A stretch of DNA of 64,000 nucleotides. Origin: Nostoc sp. C052 (lineage in GTDB: Bacteria; Cyanobacteriota; Cyanobacteriia; Cyanobacteriales; Nostocaceae). Both the position numbers and the translations under genes were made by a program. The stretch covers positions 186,001 through 250,000 of the forward strand of contig NZ_CP040273.1 in NCBI RefSeq assembly GCF_013393905.1, given 5' to 3'. This document shows positions 1 to 8,186 of the stretch, in pieces; position 1 is the first letter of the stretch; each line of letters starts with the position of its first letter. A model generated the notes under the pieces. That model had not been told where the DNA came from. It was given only the letters and a program-made list of their open reading frames with translations, and did no database searches.

Positions 1-221
1 CTTCAGTCTGATCAGTATGATGCAAGGATTTTGGGCTATTTTACCTTCAAATCTTGCACCGAAATATACTTCTTTGGTCTGAAAATCTAGATACTGCCAC
101 CTTTTGTTTTTTTCAGCAACCCCTAAGTAGGGTATTCAAGAGGCAGAAACCAGCAAGCCAGATAACAACATAACCCAGATATCAATTCCATAGAGCATGG
201 TAGTATCTGGGGGTGTAAATC
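1..221. other. Left edge, no intact gene
   Basis: No complete gene is visible here. Reverse-strand reading gives short open stretches interrupted by stops. The last bases before the insertion sequence are the original upstream region of the small gene that now lies on the far side of the element. Confidence 0.4.
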
Positions 222-225
222 GAGG
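222..225 (+). promoter_or_regulatory. Displaced ribosome binding site (GAGG)
   Basis: GAGG at 222-225 is followed by CATT and then the TA at which the IS630 element inserted. Removing the element and one TA copy places GAGG eight bases before the ATG at 1294, a normal Shine-Dalgarno distance. An in-frame TAA lies just upstream, so the ATG was the true start. The insertion therefore separates the binding site from its gene. Confidence 0.55.
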
Positions 226-229
226 CATT

Positions 230-1291
230 TATAGCGGTTCTCAGTTGGGTGCAATATAGTAACAGCAGTGAGTGAACCATCCAATAATGTCTTTTTTGGT
301 GACTGCATCTAGGGCAGTTGTAATAGCTTCATCTAACTCAAGATAAGTTCTAGCAGCTTGCGATGCCTGCGGCGGGCTACGCCTACGCAAAAATTCTTTG
401 ACTTTTGACCAACAGTTTTCAATTGGTGAAAAATCAGGAGAATAAGGTGATAAATATACTAATCTGGCTCCAACTGCTTCAATAGCTTCTCGGATACCTG
501 TTACTTTATGAGAACTGAAGTTATCCATGACAACACAAGCGCCCGGCCAAAGAGTTGGAACCAAAACTTGAGTAACATAGGTAACAAAAGCAGACGCATT
601 AGTACCACCAGTAAAAGTCATGGCGGCAATGACTCCTTCTAAGGACATAGCCCCAATCATCGTTACATTTTTCCCCCGCCCGTAGGGACATGAACCATAA
701 GCACGACTACCTTGGGGCGAACGAGCGAAGCGTCTGGTCATGGCGATGTTGACTCCGGCTTCATCGATAAACACCAGGTCTTCCAGGTTTACGGTGCCAA
801 TCGTTGTCCAATACTCTGCTCTGAGTTTCTGTACCCGTTCTGTGTATTTTTCGCTGGCGTGCAATGTTTTTTTTTTGCGCGTTAGGTTTAGCTTTTGAGT
901 GATTCTTCCCATTGTCGCTCTGCTGACTAGAACACCCGTTCGTTCCTCTAATCGAGAACACAACTCAACCAAAATTGCATCGTTGTCTTCCTCCAGTAAG
1001 GTGACAACTATTGCCATGTGTTCACTACTTAGCTTACCTGTATTACCTCCACCATGAGCCTTTGGCTCAACTGTCGCGTTGCTTCGATATCGCTTTAGTA
1101 GCTTCTGGATAAAAGTTAAACTGACGCTAAATCTTGTTGCCAGCTTTCGTTGGGAGCCTTCTTGATTATTATATGCGTCAATTACTTTTTGACGGAGGTC
1201 AATGGAGTATGCTTTCATGCTAGATGCACTTTGCTGTTGACTTTGTTCATCCTCCCACATTTTGTATTTCACTCAAGCGAGAACCGCTATA
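230..1291 (-). mobile_element. IS630-family insertion sequence
   Basis: The element is bounded by imperfect terminal inverted repeats that begin TATAGCGGTTCTC at 230 and match the reverse complement of 1279-1291, with weaker similarity extending about nine bases further in. It carries one minus-strand transposase gene. The outermost TA at each end fits the TA target duplication known for IS630/Tc1-mariner elements. It sits between the ribosome binding site and start codon of the small gene at 1294. Confidence 0.9.
241..1272 (-). CDS. IS630-family transposase
   Basis: This is a 343-residue DDE transposase that cuts and pastes its element at TA dinucleotides. The N-terminal 60 residues form a helix-turn-helix (YSIDLRQKVIDAY, then a FSVSLTFIQKLLKRY recognition helix). 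The catalytic half shows the three acidic positions of the family: FIDEAGVN, VVMDNFSSHK and the final SPDFSPIENCWSKVK motif. Length is normal and there is no frameshift, so it may be active. Near the C-terminus a short GC-rich palindromic repeat (361-388) is translated in frame within RRRSPPQASQA. The gene nearly fills the space between the inverted repeats. Confidence 0.93.
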   Translation of the reverse strand: MKYKMWEDEQSQQQSASSMKAYSIDLRQKVIDAYNNQEGSQRKLATRFSVSLTFIQKLLKRYRSNATVEPKAHGGGNTGKLSSEHMAIVVTLLEEDNDAILVELCSRLEERTGVLVSRATMGRITQKLNLTRKKKTLHASEKYTERVQKLRAEYWTTIGTVNLEDLVFIDEAGVNIAMTRRFARSPQGSRAYGSCPYGRGKNVTMIGAMSLEGVIAAMTFTGGTNASAFVTYVTQVLVPTLWPGACVVMDNFSSHKVTGIREAIEAVGARLVYLSPYSPDFSPIENCWSKVKEFLRRRSPPQASQAARTYLELDEAITTALDAVTKKDIIGWFTHCCYYIAPN

Positions 1292-1293
1292 AA

Positions 1294-1515
1294 ATGGCAA
1301 TAGAAGTCCATCCATCATCCTTTCGTTGCGACTGTGGACATGACTCATATTTCTTTGAGAATACCGTTAGAGAGATGAAAAACATGAGCATCCATAAACG
1401 AGTCCGTTTAAGCGACTCAGAAGATAACGAACACACAATTGTTTTTTTCAAGGGCAAGGCGATAGAGATTGTTTGCCCCAAACTCAGAACTTGCACAATT
1501 ACCGACTCACAGTAA
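1294..1515 (+). CDS. Small Cys-rich conserved hypothetical protein
   Basis: The gene encodes 73 residues beginning MAIEVHPSSFRCDCGHD. A CxC pair near residue 12 and later cysteines at about 61 and 67 could form a small metal site. I do not recognise a named family; the composition resembles small cyanobacterial zinc-ribbon-like proteins. The start is set by the displaced GAGG at 222-225, now separated from the ATG by the IS630 copy. Whether the gene is still translated depends on sequences inside the IS end. It converges on the replication gene, whose stop lies 31 bases further on. Confidence 0.6.
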   Translation: MAIEVHPSSFRCDCGHDSYFFENTVREMKNMSIHKRVRLSDSEDNEHTIVFFKGKAIEIVCPKLRTCTITDSQ

Positions 1516-1546
1516 CGCTTTTGATGAAACAGTGAACTACTTTGAC

Positions 1547-4500
1547 CTAAACCACCGCCACCCAATCGCACACCACAGACCTACACTCGCTCCCAAAGTT
1601 AACCCAAACCTGCCATTGCCCCAGATATGCATTCCAGTAAGGCTCCCCATCAGCAACGCCAATAGCTTCACCAAGCTGGGAAACCATCTGTTGGTAGAAC
1701 CGACCAGCGCTGTCGAGTCCAAGGCGCATTTTCAGCTTCAGCCCTTTCCAGGCTTGGGTAGCAGGACTTTCAACCTGATTTAATGTTTGGGGAATGTCAT
1801 CTGATATTGTGCCAGTCACTTGTGTTGGGAACTCTATATTATTCGTGACTGACACCGACTCACTAAGAAACACTTCATCCCGATTTAACCACTGCTCAAA
1901 AATAGAATCACGCTGATCATCAGGTGCAACAAACTGGTAAACGCACTCCCGATTTTCACGCTTACCCAATCGACCAACGTAGTTCAACTTCAAATCAATC
2001 TTGGCAAGTAACTTCTGAGCGATCGCCACTGGGGTCAGTTTTTCGGAGATACTGACATTCAAGTAATTCTTAATAACGTGCCTGTGCTGAACAGCCAGTG
2101 CCTTAAATTCCACCAGCTTCTCGTCGCTGCTACGTAATTGAACGTCTGGTGTAAGAAACTGTAACAGATTCAGATTTTCGAGTAACAGTACAGCAGGCAA
2201 TAGCTGCCCCTTGTTAAAATCCGGTTTCCAAACCGAATTCTCCCCAGCCTCTAATTGCGCCTTAGCCCGTTTCGCATCACGGTTGCTCAGAAACTCTCGC
2301 CCCAGCATCAAATAATAGTGCATCCGCAGTTGGGGATACCAGCCGTCGTCATCTTTCTCGACCAAATCAGGGGTCACGTCAACTTCATAGCGACGGGATA
2401 ATTCCGCCTTGCGCTGCTGATGTCGTTCGGTTTTGGTTTTCGCCCTTGTGTCTTGCAGCTTCTTAAGTTCGGCATCAGAGATGGTAGGAGAATCCGCGAT
2501 CGCCTGACATTCACTAGCGTACAATTGCTCACTTGCCGCTTTAACTGACTCGATTACTGCCCCACTTTCATCGTCATCAACATCGTCGGCATCAATAATG
2601 GTGTAGCCATCTTCGACCAAACCCGCAAGCACAGACTCTCGATAGCGCCGCATCTCAACGTTAATCACAGAACCACGCTTGCCCCAGGTTTGCAATGACT
2701 CCGGCTGAAAGTTCTGATCAACAAAGCTGTAGTCATCATTATCCGCCGCCGACAACAGCGCAATGTTAGCTTGTGTAGCGATGTGCTGACTTCTGAGCAA
2801 TCCTCCTATCGTTGTGGAACCATTGCCCACAACCGACATCCCCCACTCTCTGACCCAAATGTGACGGTCAACTGTTTCCCGTAGCCGCGCCAACATCTGC
2901 CGCACGGAGTTAACCGGCTGCACACCCTGAAAAATTCCCCAAACACCATCAAAATGTCCTTCAATGTCGATGGATACCCCAGTTTCAAGACTGGGTGAGG
3001 CGATAACTAAATCATACTCGGTCAGAATTTCGTTCAGGTGAGAAATACACCCCATAGCAGCATGAGATGGATCAGCAACAGATTCACTGTCAATTCGCAG
3101 AATCCGTAAATGTGGGAATTTGCGACGAAAACGTTCCTCAAGTGCTTGGGTTCCCCATTTGGATTTTGCTTTTTGAGCAGAGCAGCATAATAGATGATGC
3201 CCACCTTTGGCAATGGCTTTGTCGAGTGCGGCGATGAGATTCTTCGGGTTACTGCCAGAATAGTTGTAACAGTTGCCAGCTACGTGCCGATAGTTGTTGA
3301 CGATAACGAATGGATTAACTCGATATTCCCCAGCGAGTGATAAAACATACTTTACATCTGTGTCGGAAACATCGGCACTAGACAGGTAAATCTTTCCCTG
3401 ACTGCTGCCTAAAACATTCTGTACCAGTTGTTTGAGGTTTTTGAGAACAGATACCCGACGTTTTTGCACTTCAGTACCAGAGTTGAGCAAATGCCAGAAT
3501 ACCTGGTCGCATTCATCAATAATAATGACATCATTTGCCCAGTCATTGGGGTTGAATCGCGCCTGACTCTCCTGATGTAGCGAATCCACACATACGCCAT
3601 ATCCCAACAATGTGCCTGTTTCATTCGTGCGAACTTCTGTGACATAATTCACTCCAAAGCGATCGCATAACGCCTCACCAAGTTGAATCCGATGGGTGAT
3701 GATTAACACCCTACGTCCAAGGTCATGCGCCTTCGCCACCTCAGTAGACAGCCATTCGGTTTTACCGGTTCCCTTGGGAGCTTTGAGGATAATCAGTTTT
3801 TCACCTTCAGGGACGAGAAGCTGACCCAAGAATCTTTGGTTGAGAGCGATTGACGGCGGGTAAGTTAGCAGAGTAAACAGCTTGATTTCCCATAATTCCA
3901 AAGCAACAGCAGTATTATAAAGTGCGTCAAAAGCTTCCCGTCCTTTGGCAACGATAAAATCATCAACCCCTTTCTCTGACCCTAGCGGTAAATCAATAAC
4001 TCGCAGCGAACAACCCTCGTTTACCAACAGCCGACCCATGCGACTGATAGCGGTTCTCACCCGTTGAACTGTCTCAGGTTTATTGTCCTGGTCAAAGCAA
4101 ATGTTGACCTGTCTCCCCTGTGTTGCAAAATGTTTCAAGTCTGGAATTAGAGAGGGTTTACCACTGGCAGTACCGTACTCATCATGGGGTGTACGGTATC
4201 CAGCGTTAACACCAGGAATTGCGATCGCAGCATAACCAGCAGTCAATAATGCCCCCGCTTTTTTGACACCTTCGACGATTGTGACTGGTACGTTGTGCCG
4301 CCAAACCCAGTGCCAGAAGCCACCAGGGTGCTGTAGGTCTTCTTCGGTGATAGGGATGCCGCTACGATTGGAAACTTTCACCCAAATGCGATTCGGTACT
4401 AAAAGGAAGAAAGCGCGTGTCTCTTCTCTCAATGGGTGTTCATACTTAATAAATTTGTGGATCTTTTGGTGGTCGCGTCTGGGGTGGTCGGGTTTGAAAC

Positions 4501-4768
4501 AGCCCCACATCATTAGGACGTAGTTGTTAAGCGGGTCAATTCCATTGCACCACCAGCCGCCTAATTCAATGTGCTGGTACTTTTTTAAATCGCGATCGCG
4601 TAATCGTCCATCATTGCGACGGGAGATTTTGGGACTGTAGAGGAGATATTCGTAGGGTGTTGTGCCGTAGAGCGAACGCACATTCAGAGCAATGATTTCT
4701 TCGTCAACGCCACTATTTAACCATTCTTGTAAGTGTAGAGCTTGAGAATCAGATTCGATTATACGCAT
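1547..4768 (-). CDS. Plasmid replication protein, CyRepA1-like (DUF3854/toprim plus helicase)
   Basis: This long protein resembles cyanobacterial plasmid replication initiators of the CyRepA type. In the longer 1089-residue reading (start 4816), residues 180-290 form a DUF3854/toprim-like primase region with VEGVKKAG, CFDQDNK and KGVDDF motifs. Residues 340-440 hold a helicase P-loop (APKGTGKT) and a DECD Walker B motif. I prefer the ATG at 4766-4768 because AGAGGG lies just upstream, whereas the ATG at 4816 has no clear ribosome binding site. The C-terminal third is unassigned. It is the strongest evidence that the region is plasmid-borne. No iteron array was recognised next to it, so the origin is not located. 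Confidence 0.85.
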   Translation of the reverse strand: MRIIESDSQALHLQEWLNSGVDEEIIALNVRSLYGTTPYEYLLYSPKISRRNDGRLRDRDLKKYQHIELGGWWCNGIDPLNNYVLMMWGCFKPDHPRRDHQKIHKFIKYEHPLREETRAFFLLVPNRIWVKVSNRSGIPITEEDLQHPGGFWHWVWRHNVPVTIVEGVKKAGALLTAGYAAIAIPGVNAGYRTPHDEYGTASGKPSLIPDLKHFATQGRQVNICFDQDNKPETVQRVRTAISRMGRLLVNEGCSLRVIDLPLGSEKGVDDFIVAKGREAFDALYNTAVALELWEIKLFTLLTYPPSIALNQRFLGQLLVPEGEKLIILKAPKGTGKTEWLSTEVAKAHDLGRRVLIITHRIQLGEALCDRFGVNYVTEVRTNETGTLLGYGVCVDSLHQESQARFNPNDWANDVIIIDECDQVFWHLLNSGTEVQKRRVSVLKNLKQLVQNVLGSSQGKIYLSSADVSDTDVKYVLSLAGEYRVNPFVIVNNYRHVAGNCYNYSGSNPKNLIAALDKAIAKGGHHLLCCSAQKAKSKWGTQALEERFRRKFPHLRILRIDSESVADPSHAAMGCISHLNEILTEYDLVIASPSLETGVSIDIEGHFDGVWGIFQGVQPVNSVRQMLARLRETVDRHIWVREWGMSVVGNGSTTIGGLLRSQHIATQANIALLSAADNDDYSFVDQNFQPESLQTWGKRGSVINVEMRRYRESVLAGLVEDGYTIIDADDVDDDESGAVIESVKAASEQLYASECQAIADSPTISDAELKKLQDTRAKTKTERHQQRKAELSRRYEVDVTPDLVEKDDDGWYPQLRMHYYLMLGREFLSNRDAKRAKAQLEAGENSVWKPDFNKGQLLPAVLLLENLNLLQFLTPDVQLRSSDEKLVEFKALAVQHRHVIKNYLNVSISEKLTPVAIAQKLLAKIDLKLNYVGRLGKRENRECVYQFVAPDDQRDSIFEQWLNRDEVFLSESVSVTNNIEFPTQVTGTISDDIPQTLNQVESPATQAWKGLKLKMRLGLDSAGRFYQQMVSQLGEAIGVADGEPYWNAYLGQWQVWVNFGSECRSVVCDWVAVV

Positions 4769-4883
4769 ATTCCCTCTATTTTTTGACGCATGAAAATGGA
4801 GCGGCATTGCATCCATGCCGCCGATTCAACTTTTTGTGAGCGCTTGTGCTGGCTATGAAGTAGTCATCAAGCCAGCCACAGCG

Positions 4884-5483
4884 TTATCTGCCCCCTCCGG
4901 TGTGTGGACGGAATGTAAGATTAATACGGGTGCTAACCACTTTGTTGGTTTTCGGAACCTGATGCAGATGTGTTGATTGACAACCAGGGTGCATCACGAG
5001 CAAGCTGCCGTGTTCTAACCAAAAGTCAGTGTGTGTACCGCCAATGGGTTTGATTTGAAACTTGCGAACACCACCGAGGCTGATTGATGCGATCGCTGGC
5101 TGATATCCCATCGAAGATTCGTTGTCGGAATGCCAACCGATTGAATCAGTACCACTGCGGTATTGATTTCCAATAACGATGCGGAACTTGTAGCCAGTTA
5201 GTGCGGTGATGGAGTCGCGTAATTCCCCAAGCAATTCTTTCCAAGGTAGAGGTTTCAACAGCACACTTTTCGAGTAGAGATAATTGCAGCCGGCATCACC
5301 GTAAATACATTCGAGGCGAGGGACGGGCATTGTTTTACCCGCAATCCTGATTTGATTTTGCTGCCATTGCAGTTGTAGGCAGTGTTGGTAGAGTTCATTG
5401 GCTTGTTCAAGGCTTAAGAAATCGGGGTAATAAGTGACTGGTAAGACTGGGGTTGATTCAGCAAACAAATTGAGTTGTTGCAT
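4884..5483 (-). CDS. AlkB-type 2OG-Fe(II) dioxygenase
   Basis: This 199-residue protein matches the AlkB family, which oxidatively removes alkyl groups from nucleic-acid bases using 2-oxoglutarate and Fe(II). The iron-binding HxD is visible as GWHSDNE (H118, D120), with the distal histidine in QSTHLHQVPK (H174). The 2-oxoglutarate-binding arginines lie in TRINLTFR (R186, R192). The N-terminal nucleotide-recognition lid includes VPRLECIYGD. Length is normal for the family. It lies upstream of the replication gene on the same strand. On a plasmid it could protect against alkylation or counter base-modifying defence; that role is inference. Confidence 0.88.
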   Translation of the reverse strand: MQQLNLFAESTPVLPVTYYPDFLSLEQANELYQHCLQLQWQQNQIRIAGKTMPVPRLECIYGDAGCNYLYSKSVLLKPLPWKELLGELRDSITALTGYKFRIVIGNQYRSGTDSIGWHSDNESSMGYQPAIASISLGGVRKFQIKPIGGTHTDFWLEHGSLLVMHPGCQSTHLHQVPKTNKVVSTRINLTFRPHTGGGR

Positions 5484-5528
5484 GGTACTTTTCTCCAGCT
5501 AAAAAATGTATAGGGAAAACAATTGCTG

Positions 5529-6290
5529 TCAGTTTTGACCAGTAGAGAAAACCTCAATTAACACACTTTCTGGATATAAACCAACTTTTCCAAAACGTGG
5601 GTCATGAATGCGTTCTATTTCTATTCCTTGTTTTCGGCACAATGCACTGGCTTTTCTACCTTTAGTACCGGCTTCTTTAACTGATATTTCTAAACCTTGA
5701 AGATTAGCGAAACCGACAATACTGTATTTATGCCCGCATGGTGTGTTAACTCTGTCTTGCTCTACTTCAACGGCTTTTAGTCGGTGCAAAATTTCAGTCT
5801 GTTGCTGTTGTTGTTGAAGTAAATGCTGTTCTTGCTGTGCCATCTGTTGTGCGAGCGCTGCAAGTAACTGTATTTGTGTCATTGCTGTTTCGTTATTTGA
5901 GGCAGGTTTAGTCCAGCCCAATTTGTCTTGAATCCATGCTCGAATGCCGATGGTGTTGAATGAACGGCATACCAATCGGGCTTGTTTAGTACAGTACCTA
6001 CCAGCATCAAAGGCGTAGTACTCTAAGATGATTGCGATGGCGACATCTGGGATACCGTTGGTTCTCCATTCGTTGAGGTCGGTAGCTTCAAACCCTTGTA
6101 GCATAAGTTCTTTGGCTAATTTTGATGGTGCTAGGTCGGCACTTGATTTCAAAGCTTTTCTGATAGACTCGTCATCAACCCCAGCCAGTCTTGCAGTTGC
6201 TCGAAGACTAGCTTTTGCTTGACCTGAAGAGTCAACTTCAATCTCTTGAGATATTTGTTCGATAATTTGAGTGATTTCAATTGCTGACAT
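5529..6290 (-). CDS. Cyanobacterial plasmid protein, antirepressor-like
   Basis: The 253-residue protein has three visible parts. An N-terminal helical region (about 20-80) contains ATARLAGVDDESIRKAL, resembling the start of phage antirepressor-like regulators. A central glutamine-rich coiled coil (about 140-175, with runs of Q) follows. The C-terminal part contains KGRKASALCRKQGIEIERI and VGLYPESVL and may bind nucleic acid. No enzyme motif is seen. I infer a DNA-binding regulator typical of Nostoc plasmids, without a secure family name. It belongs to the long minus-strand block that ends with the replication gene. Confidence 0.7.
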   Translation of the reverse strand: MSAIEITQIIEQISQEIEVDSSGQAKASLRATARLAGVDDESIRKALKSSADLAPSKLAKELMLQGFEATDLNEWRTNGIPDVAIAIILEYYAFDAGRYCTKQARLVCRSFNTIGIRAWIQDKLGWTKPASNNETAMTQIQLLAALAQQMAQQEQHLLQQQQQQTEILHRLKAVEVEQDRVNTPCGHKYSIVGFANLQGLEISVKEAGTKGRKASALCRKQGIEIERIHDPRFGKVGLYPESVLIEVFSTGQN

Positions 6291-6335
6291 AATTTTTCGT
6301 TGTGTGATAATTTTCAGTTGTGTGATGAAAAAGAA

Positions 6336-6794
6336 TCAAACTTTGATCCGCACCAAGCTTTTTTCACCAACTAATGAGAAACGATTCGATATAGTCGGTG
6401 TCTTAATTAACGTTGGGGACATCAATTCAACAAGGTAAAACCAAGAATTATGCACCAGTGCAATTCCTAAAATCAGCCGTTGTTTTGTTCCTTTATCGTG
6501 AGAACAGAGAATCACTCTTTCGCCCAGAACAAAAGCAGGTTTTTGCACAGTAATGGCTTCTAATTCTCCAGTCCCGATGATTTGGTTCTGTGTGGCGTGG
6601 AGTATTTCTTTTCCGCAATCAATTGAATAAATCCAACATTCGTGTTTCCATTGCATACCGCAGCAGTAGCCGAATGTCCTTGTGGTTCTCAGGTATACTC
6701 TCTCCAGTAAATTGACCTCAATGGGTGGAATTGTTTGTCCCCAAGGAGGCGAGAGATACCAACTTGTTTGAAGTGCGTTAATGTTGTTAATCAT
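6336..6794 (-). CDS. DUF1392-like hypothetical protein
   Basis: This 152-residue protein begins with a Trp/Pro-rich stretch (TSWYLSPPWGQTIPP) followed by LLERVYLRTTRTFGYCCGMQW. The pattern resembles a Nostoc-restricted family that I recall as DUF1392; that name is from memory. No catalytic motif, signal peptide or membrane helix is apparent. Its ATG overlaps the stop of the upstream methyltransferase gene in ATGA, implying translational coupling and expression with it. Function is unknown. Confidence 0.7.
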   Translation of the reverse strand: MINNINALQTSWYLSPPWGQTIPPIEVNLLERVYLRTTRTFGYCCGMQWKHECWIYSIDCGKEILHATQNQIIGTGELEAITVQKPAFVLGERVILCSHDKGTKQRLILGIALVHNSWFYLVELMSPTLIKTPTISNRFSLVGEKSLVRIKV

Positions 6795-7774
6795 GAGTTT
6801 TTCTGTTGTTGAGATAAAATTCTTTTCAGACGTTCAAAAATTAGTGCAGCGCATTGGGGAACAATGGCATTGCCCAAAGCCATCAATTGTTGTTTGTGTT
6901 GTCTTCTGATGGCTTGGTATTCTGCCCAGAGTTGGTGATATTCTGCCGTGTCTTCTGGCGTAAGCGCTGCAATTTCTCTACGAGTAAGCCGATTGAAACT
7001 GGGGATTGTGGCAGCAGCAAGCCAATCTGTAAGTCCGGCGTGGGTAAGGAGACATCCGTCCAGCCCTGTGGTACACCGATCATCGCCTCTACTAGATGTG
7101 GGTTGAGAGAACGCTCCGTATTCAACTGAGTTGGTAAGTCTGTGTTTTTGGGAGTTGCCAGCATCACCGCCGCCGATAGATGCAAGGTTTGTCCGCTCTT
7201 GTATGTGCTGACTCCAGGATGTATCCCGTCTTGAGCTTTGGGAGTTGGTAGCAATGAACCAAATTCTTTCTCGTTTGTGGACGGCTCCCACTTGGCTTGC
7301 CGAAAGCACTCCCCATTCGACATCGAACCCCATCTGGGCAAACTGCCACAGTACGGAACGGAAAAATTCACCCGATTCAGCAGTGATGAGTCCGGGAACG
7401 TTTTCCACAATTGCCCATTTTGGTCGAATATCGCAAATGATTCTAAAGAATTCCCCGAACAAGTTGCGTTCATCCTGCGATGCAAGACGTTTCCCCGCGA
7501 GGCTGAAGGGAGGGCAGGGGAGTCCAGCGATGATGCCGTCAACTTCTCTAACTCCGACTCTTGCAAGAGACTCAACTGTAATATCATGGATGTCCCCGAT
7601 AATTGGAATATGTGGAAAGTGCAGATTTAGAACTTGCTGGCAATATTCGTTGATTTCGCAAAATGCCACAGTTTCAAAACCGCTAGTAATCAAATGAGCC
7701 AGGGTGAAGCCACCAATACCAGAGCAGAGGTCAAGGACTTTTTGAGTTTTAAAGGGAGTAATTGGGTCAATCAT
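6791..7774 (-). CDS. C5-cytosine DNA methyltransferase
   Basis: This 327-residue enzyme transfers a methyl group to cytosine in DNA. Motif I is VLDLCSGIGGFT near residue 14. Motif IV is GLPCPPFSLAGKR, with the catalytic Cys in a PCPP rather than the usual PCQP context. Motif VI is ENVPGL, motif VIII is KRERIWF, and the C-terminal motif X is QLMALGNAIVPQ. The target-recognition region between VIII and X is short. The gene overlaps its upstream and downstream neighbours by four bases each. No cognate restriction enzyme is adjacent, so it may be an orphan or plasmid self-marking enzyme. A second open frame nested inside it is listed separately. Confidence 0.9.
   Translation of the reverse strand: MIDPITPFKTQKVLDLCSGIGGFTLAHLITSGFETVAFCEINEYCQQVLNLHFPHIPIIGDIHDITVESLARVGVREVDGIIAGLPCPPFSLAGKRLASQDERNLFGEFFRIICDIRPKWAIVENVPGLITAESGEFFRSVLWQFAQMGFDVEWGVLSASQVGAVHKRERIWFIATNSQSSRRDTSWSQHIQERTNLASIGGGDAGNSQKHRLTNSVEYGAFSQPTSSRGDDRCTTGLDGCLLTHAGLTDWLAAATIPSFNRLTRREIAALTPEDTAEYHQLWAEYQAIRRQHKQQLMALGNAIVPQCAALIFERLKRILSQQQKNS
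6883..7587 (-). CDS. Nested alternate-frame protein inside the methyltransferase gene
   Basis: A 234-codon ATG-initiated frame lies wholly within the methyltransferase gene, shifted by one base. Its translation is not random. It shows the order of motifs found in a methyltransferase-associated family: DSPALPSASRG, LWKTFPDSS, SLPRWGSMSNGE, SLLPTPKAQDG and near the C-terminus LNPHLVEAMIGVPQGWTD. I checked by hand that DSPALPS overlies GLPCPPFS, that LWKTFPDSS overlies the ENVPGL motif, and that SLPRWGSMSNGE overlies the MGFDVEWGVL stretch. A weak GGGGA lies about five bases before the ATG. It could be a real overlapping gene or a conserved shadow frame of this methyltransferase type. Function is unknown. 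Confidence 0.45.
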   Translation of the reverse strand: MILQLSLLQESELEKLTASSLDSPALPSASRGNVLHRRMNATCSGNSLESFAIFDQNGQLWKTFPDSSLLNRVNFSVPYCGSLPRWGSMSNGECFRQAKWEPSTNEKEFGSLLPTPKAQDGIHPGVSTYKSGQTLHLSAAVMLATPKNTDLPTQLNTERSLNPHLVEAMIGVPQGWTDVSLPTPDLQIGLLLPQSPVSIGLLVEKLQRLRQKTRQNITNSGQNTKPSEDNTNNN

Positions 7775-8169
7775 GCTCGTCTCCCCAGCAAGTAATTAAT
7801 CGCTTCGTTATCGAGAGCAGCAATACGCTTTTTTAGGTGTTGTGGAGGGTTGTCAAAAAAGTTTTTGAGATGCCATCTCCGAACTTGATAACGCTTAGAA
7901 CAACGACGGCTAGTTTTCAACCAACCACGCCTTACCCAACCAGAAACAGTAGTGGAATGCACACACAAAATACGGGCGATTTCAGCACTACTATAGTTAT
8001 CTAGAAAGGGGCTTGTAGAATAACCTAAAGCCCAAAGTTTAGTAGCGATAGCAATTGGAGTACGAAAGTACCCATGTCTTTTTAAGATTGAGGCTATTTG
8101 CTTAGGGGTATAAAGTTCAGCTTTAGCTTCAATAATTGCAAGTTCTTCATCAGTCCATTTTGTATGCAT
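7771..8169 (-). CDS. SANT/helix-turn-helix DNA-binding protein
   Basis: This 132-residue protein contains two DNA-binding-like segments. The N-terminal KWTDEELAIIEAKAELYTPKQIASIL resembles a Myb/SANT motif. The central YSSAEIARILCVHSTTVSGWVRRGWL is a typical helix-turn-helix ending in a recognition helix. It is rich in Arg and Lys. Its stop overlaps the start of the methyltransferase gene by four bases, so the two are translationally coupled, and it may control the methyltransferase block. No closer family name is offered. Confidence 0.75.
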   Translation of the reverse strand: MHTKWTDEELAIIEAKAELYTPKQIASILKRHGYFRTPIAIATKLWALGYSTSPFLDNYSSAEIARILCVHSTTVSGWVRRGWLKTSRRCSKRYQVRRWHLKNFFDNPPQHLKKRIAALDNEAINYLLGRRA

Positions 8170-8186
8170 CTGATTACCTCCGATAT

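Noticed and set aside
1469..1783. 104-codon plus-strand frame overlapping the end of the replication gene
   Set aside because: Antisense shadow of the replication protein's C-terminal coding region.
7238..7697. Two plus-strand frames across the methyltransferase gene
   Set aside because: Unlike the nested minus-strand frame, their translations contain no recognisable motif and they have no ribosome binding site.
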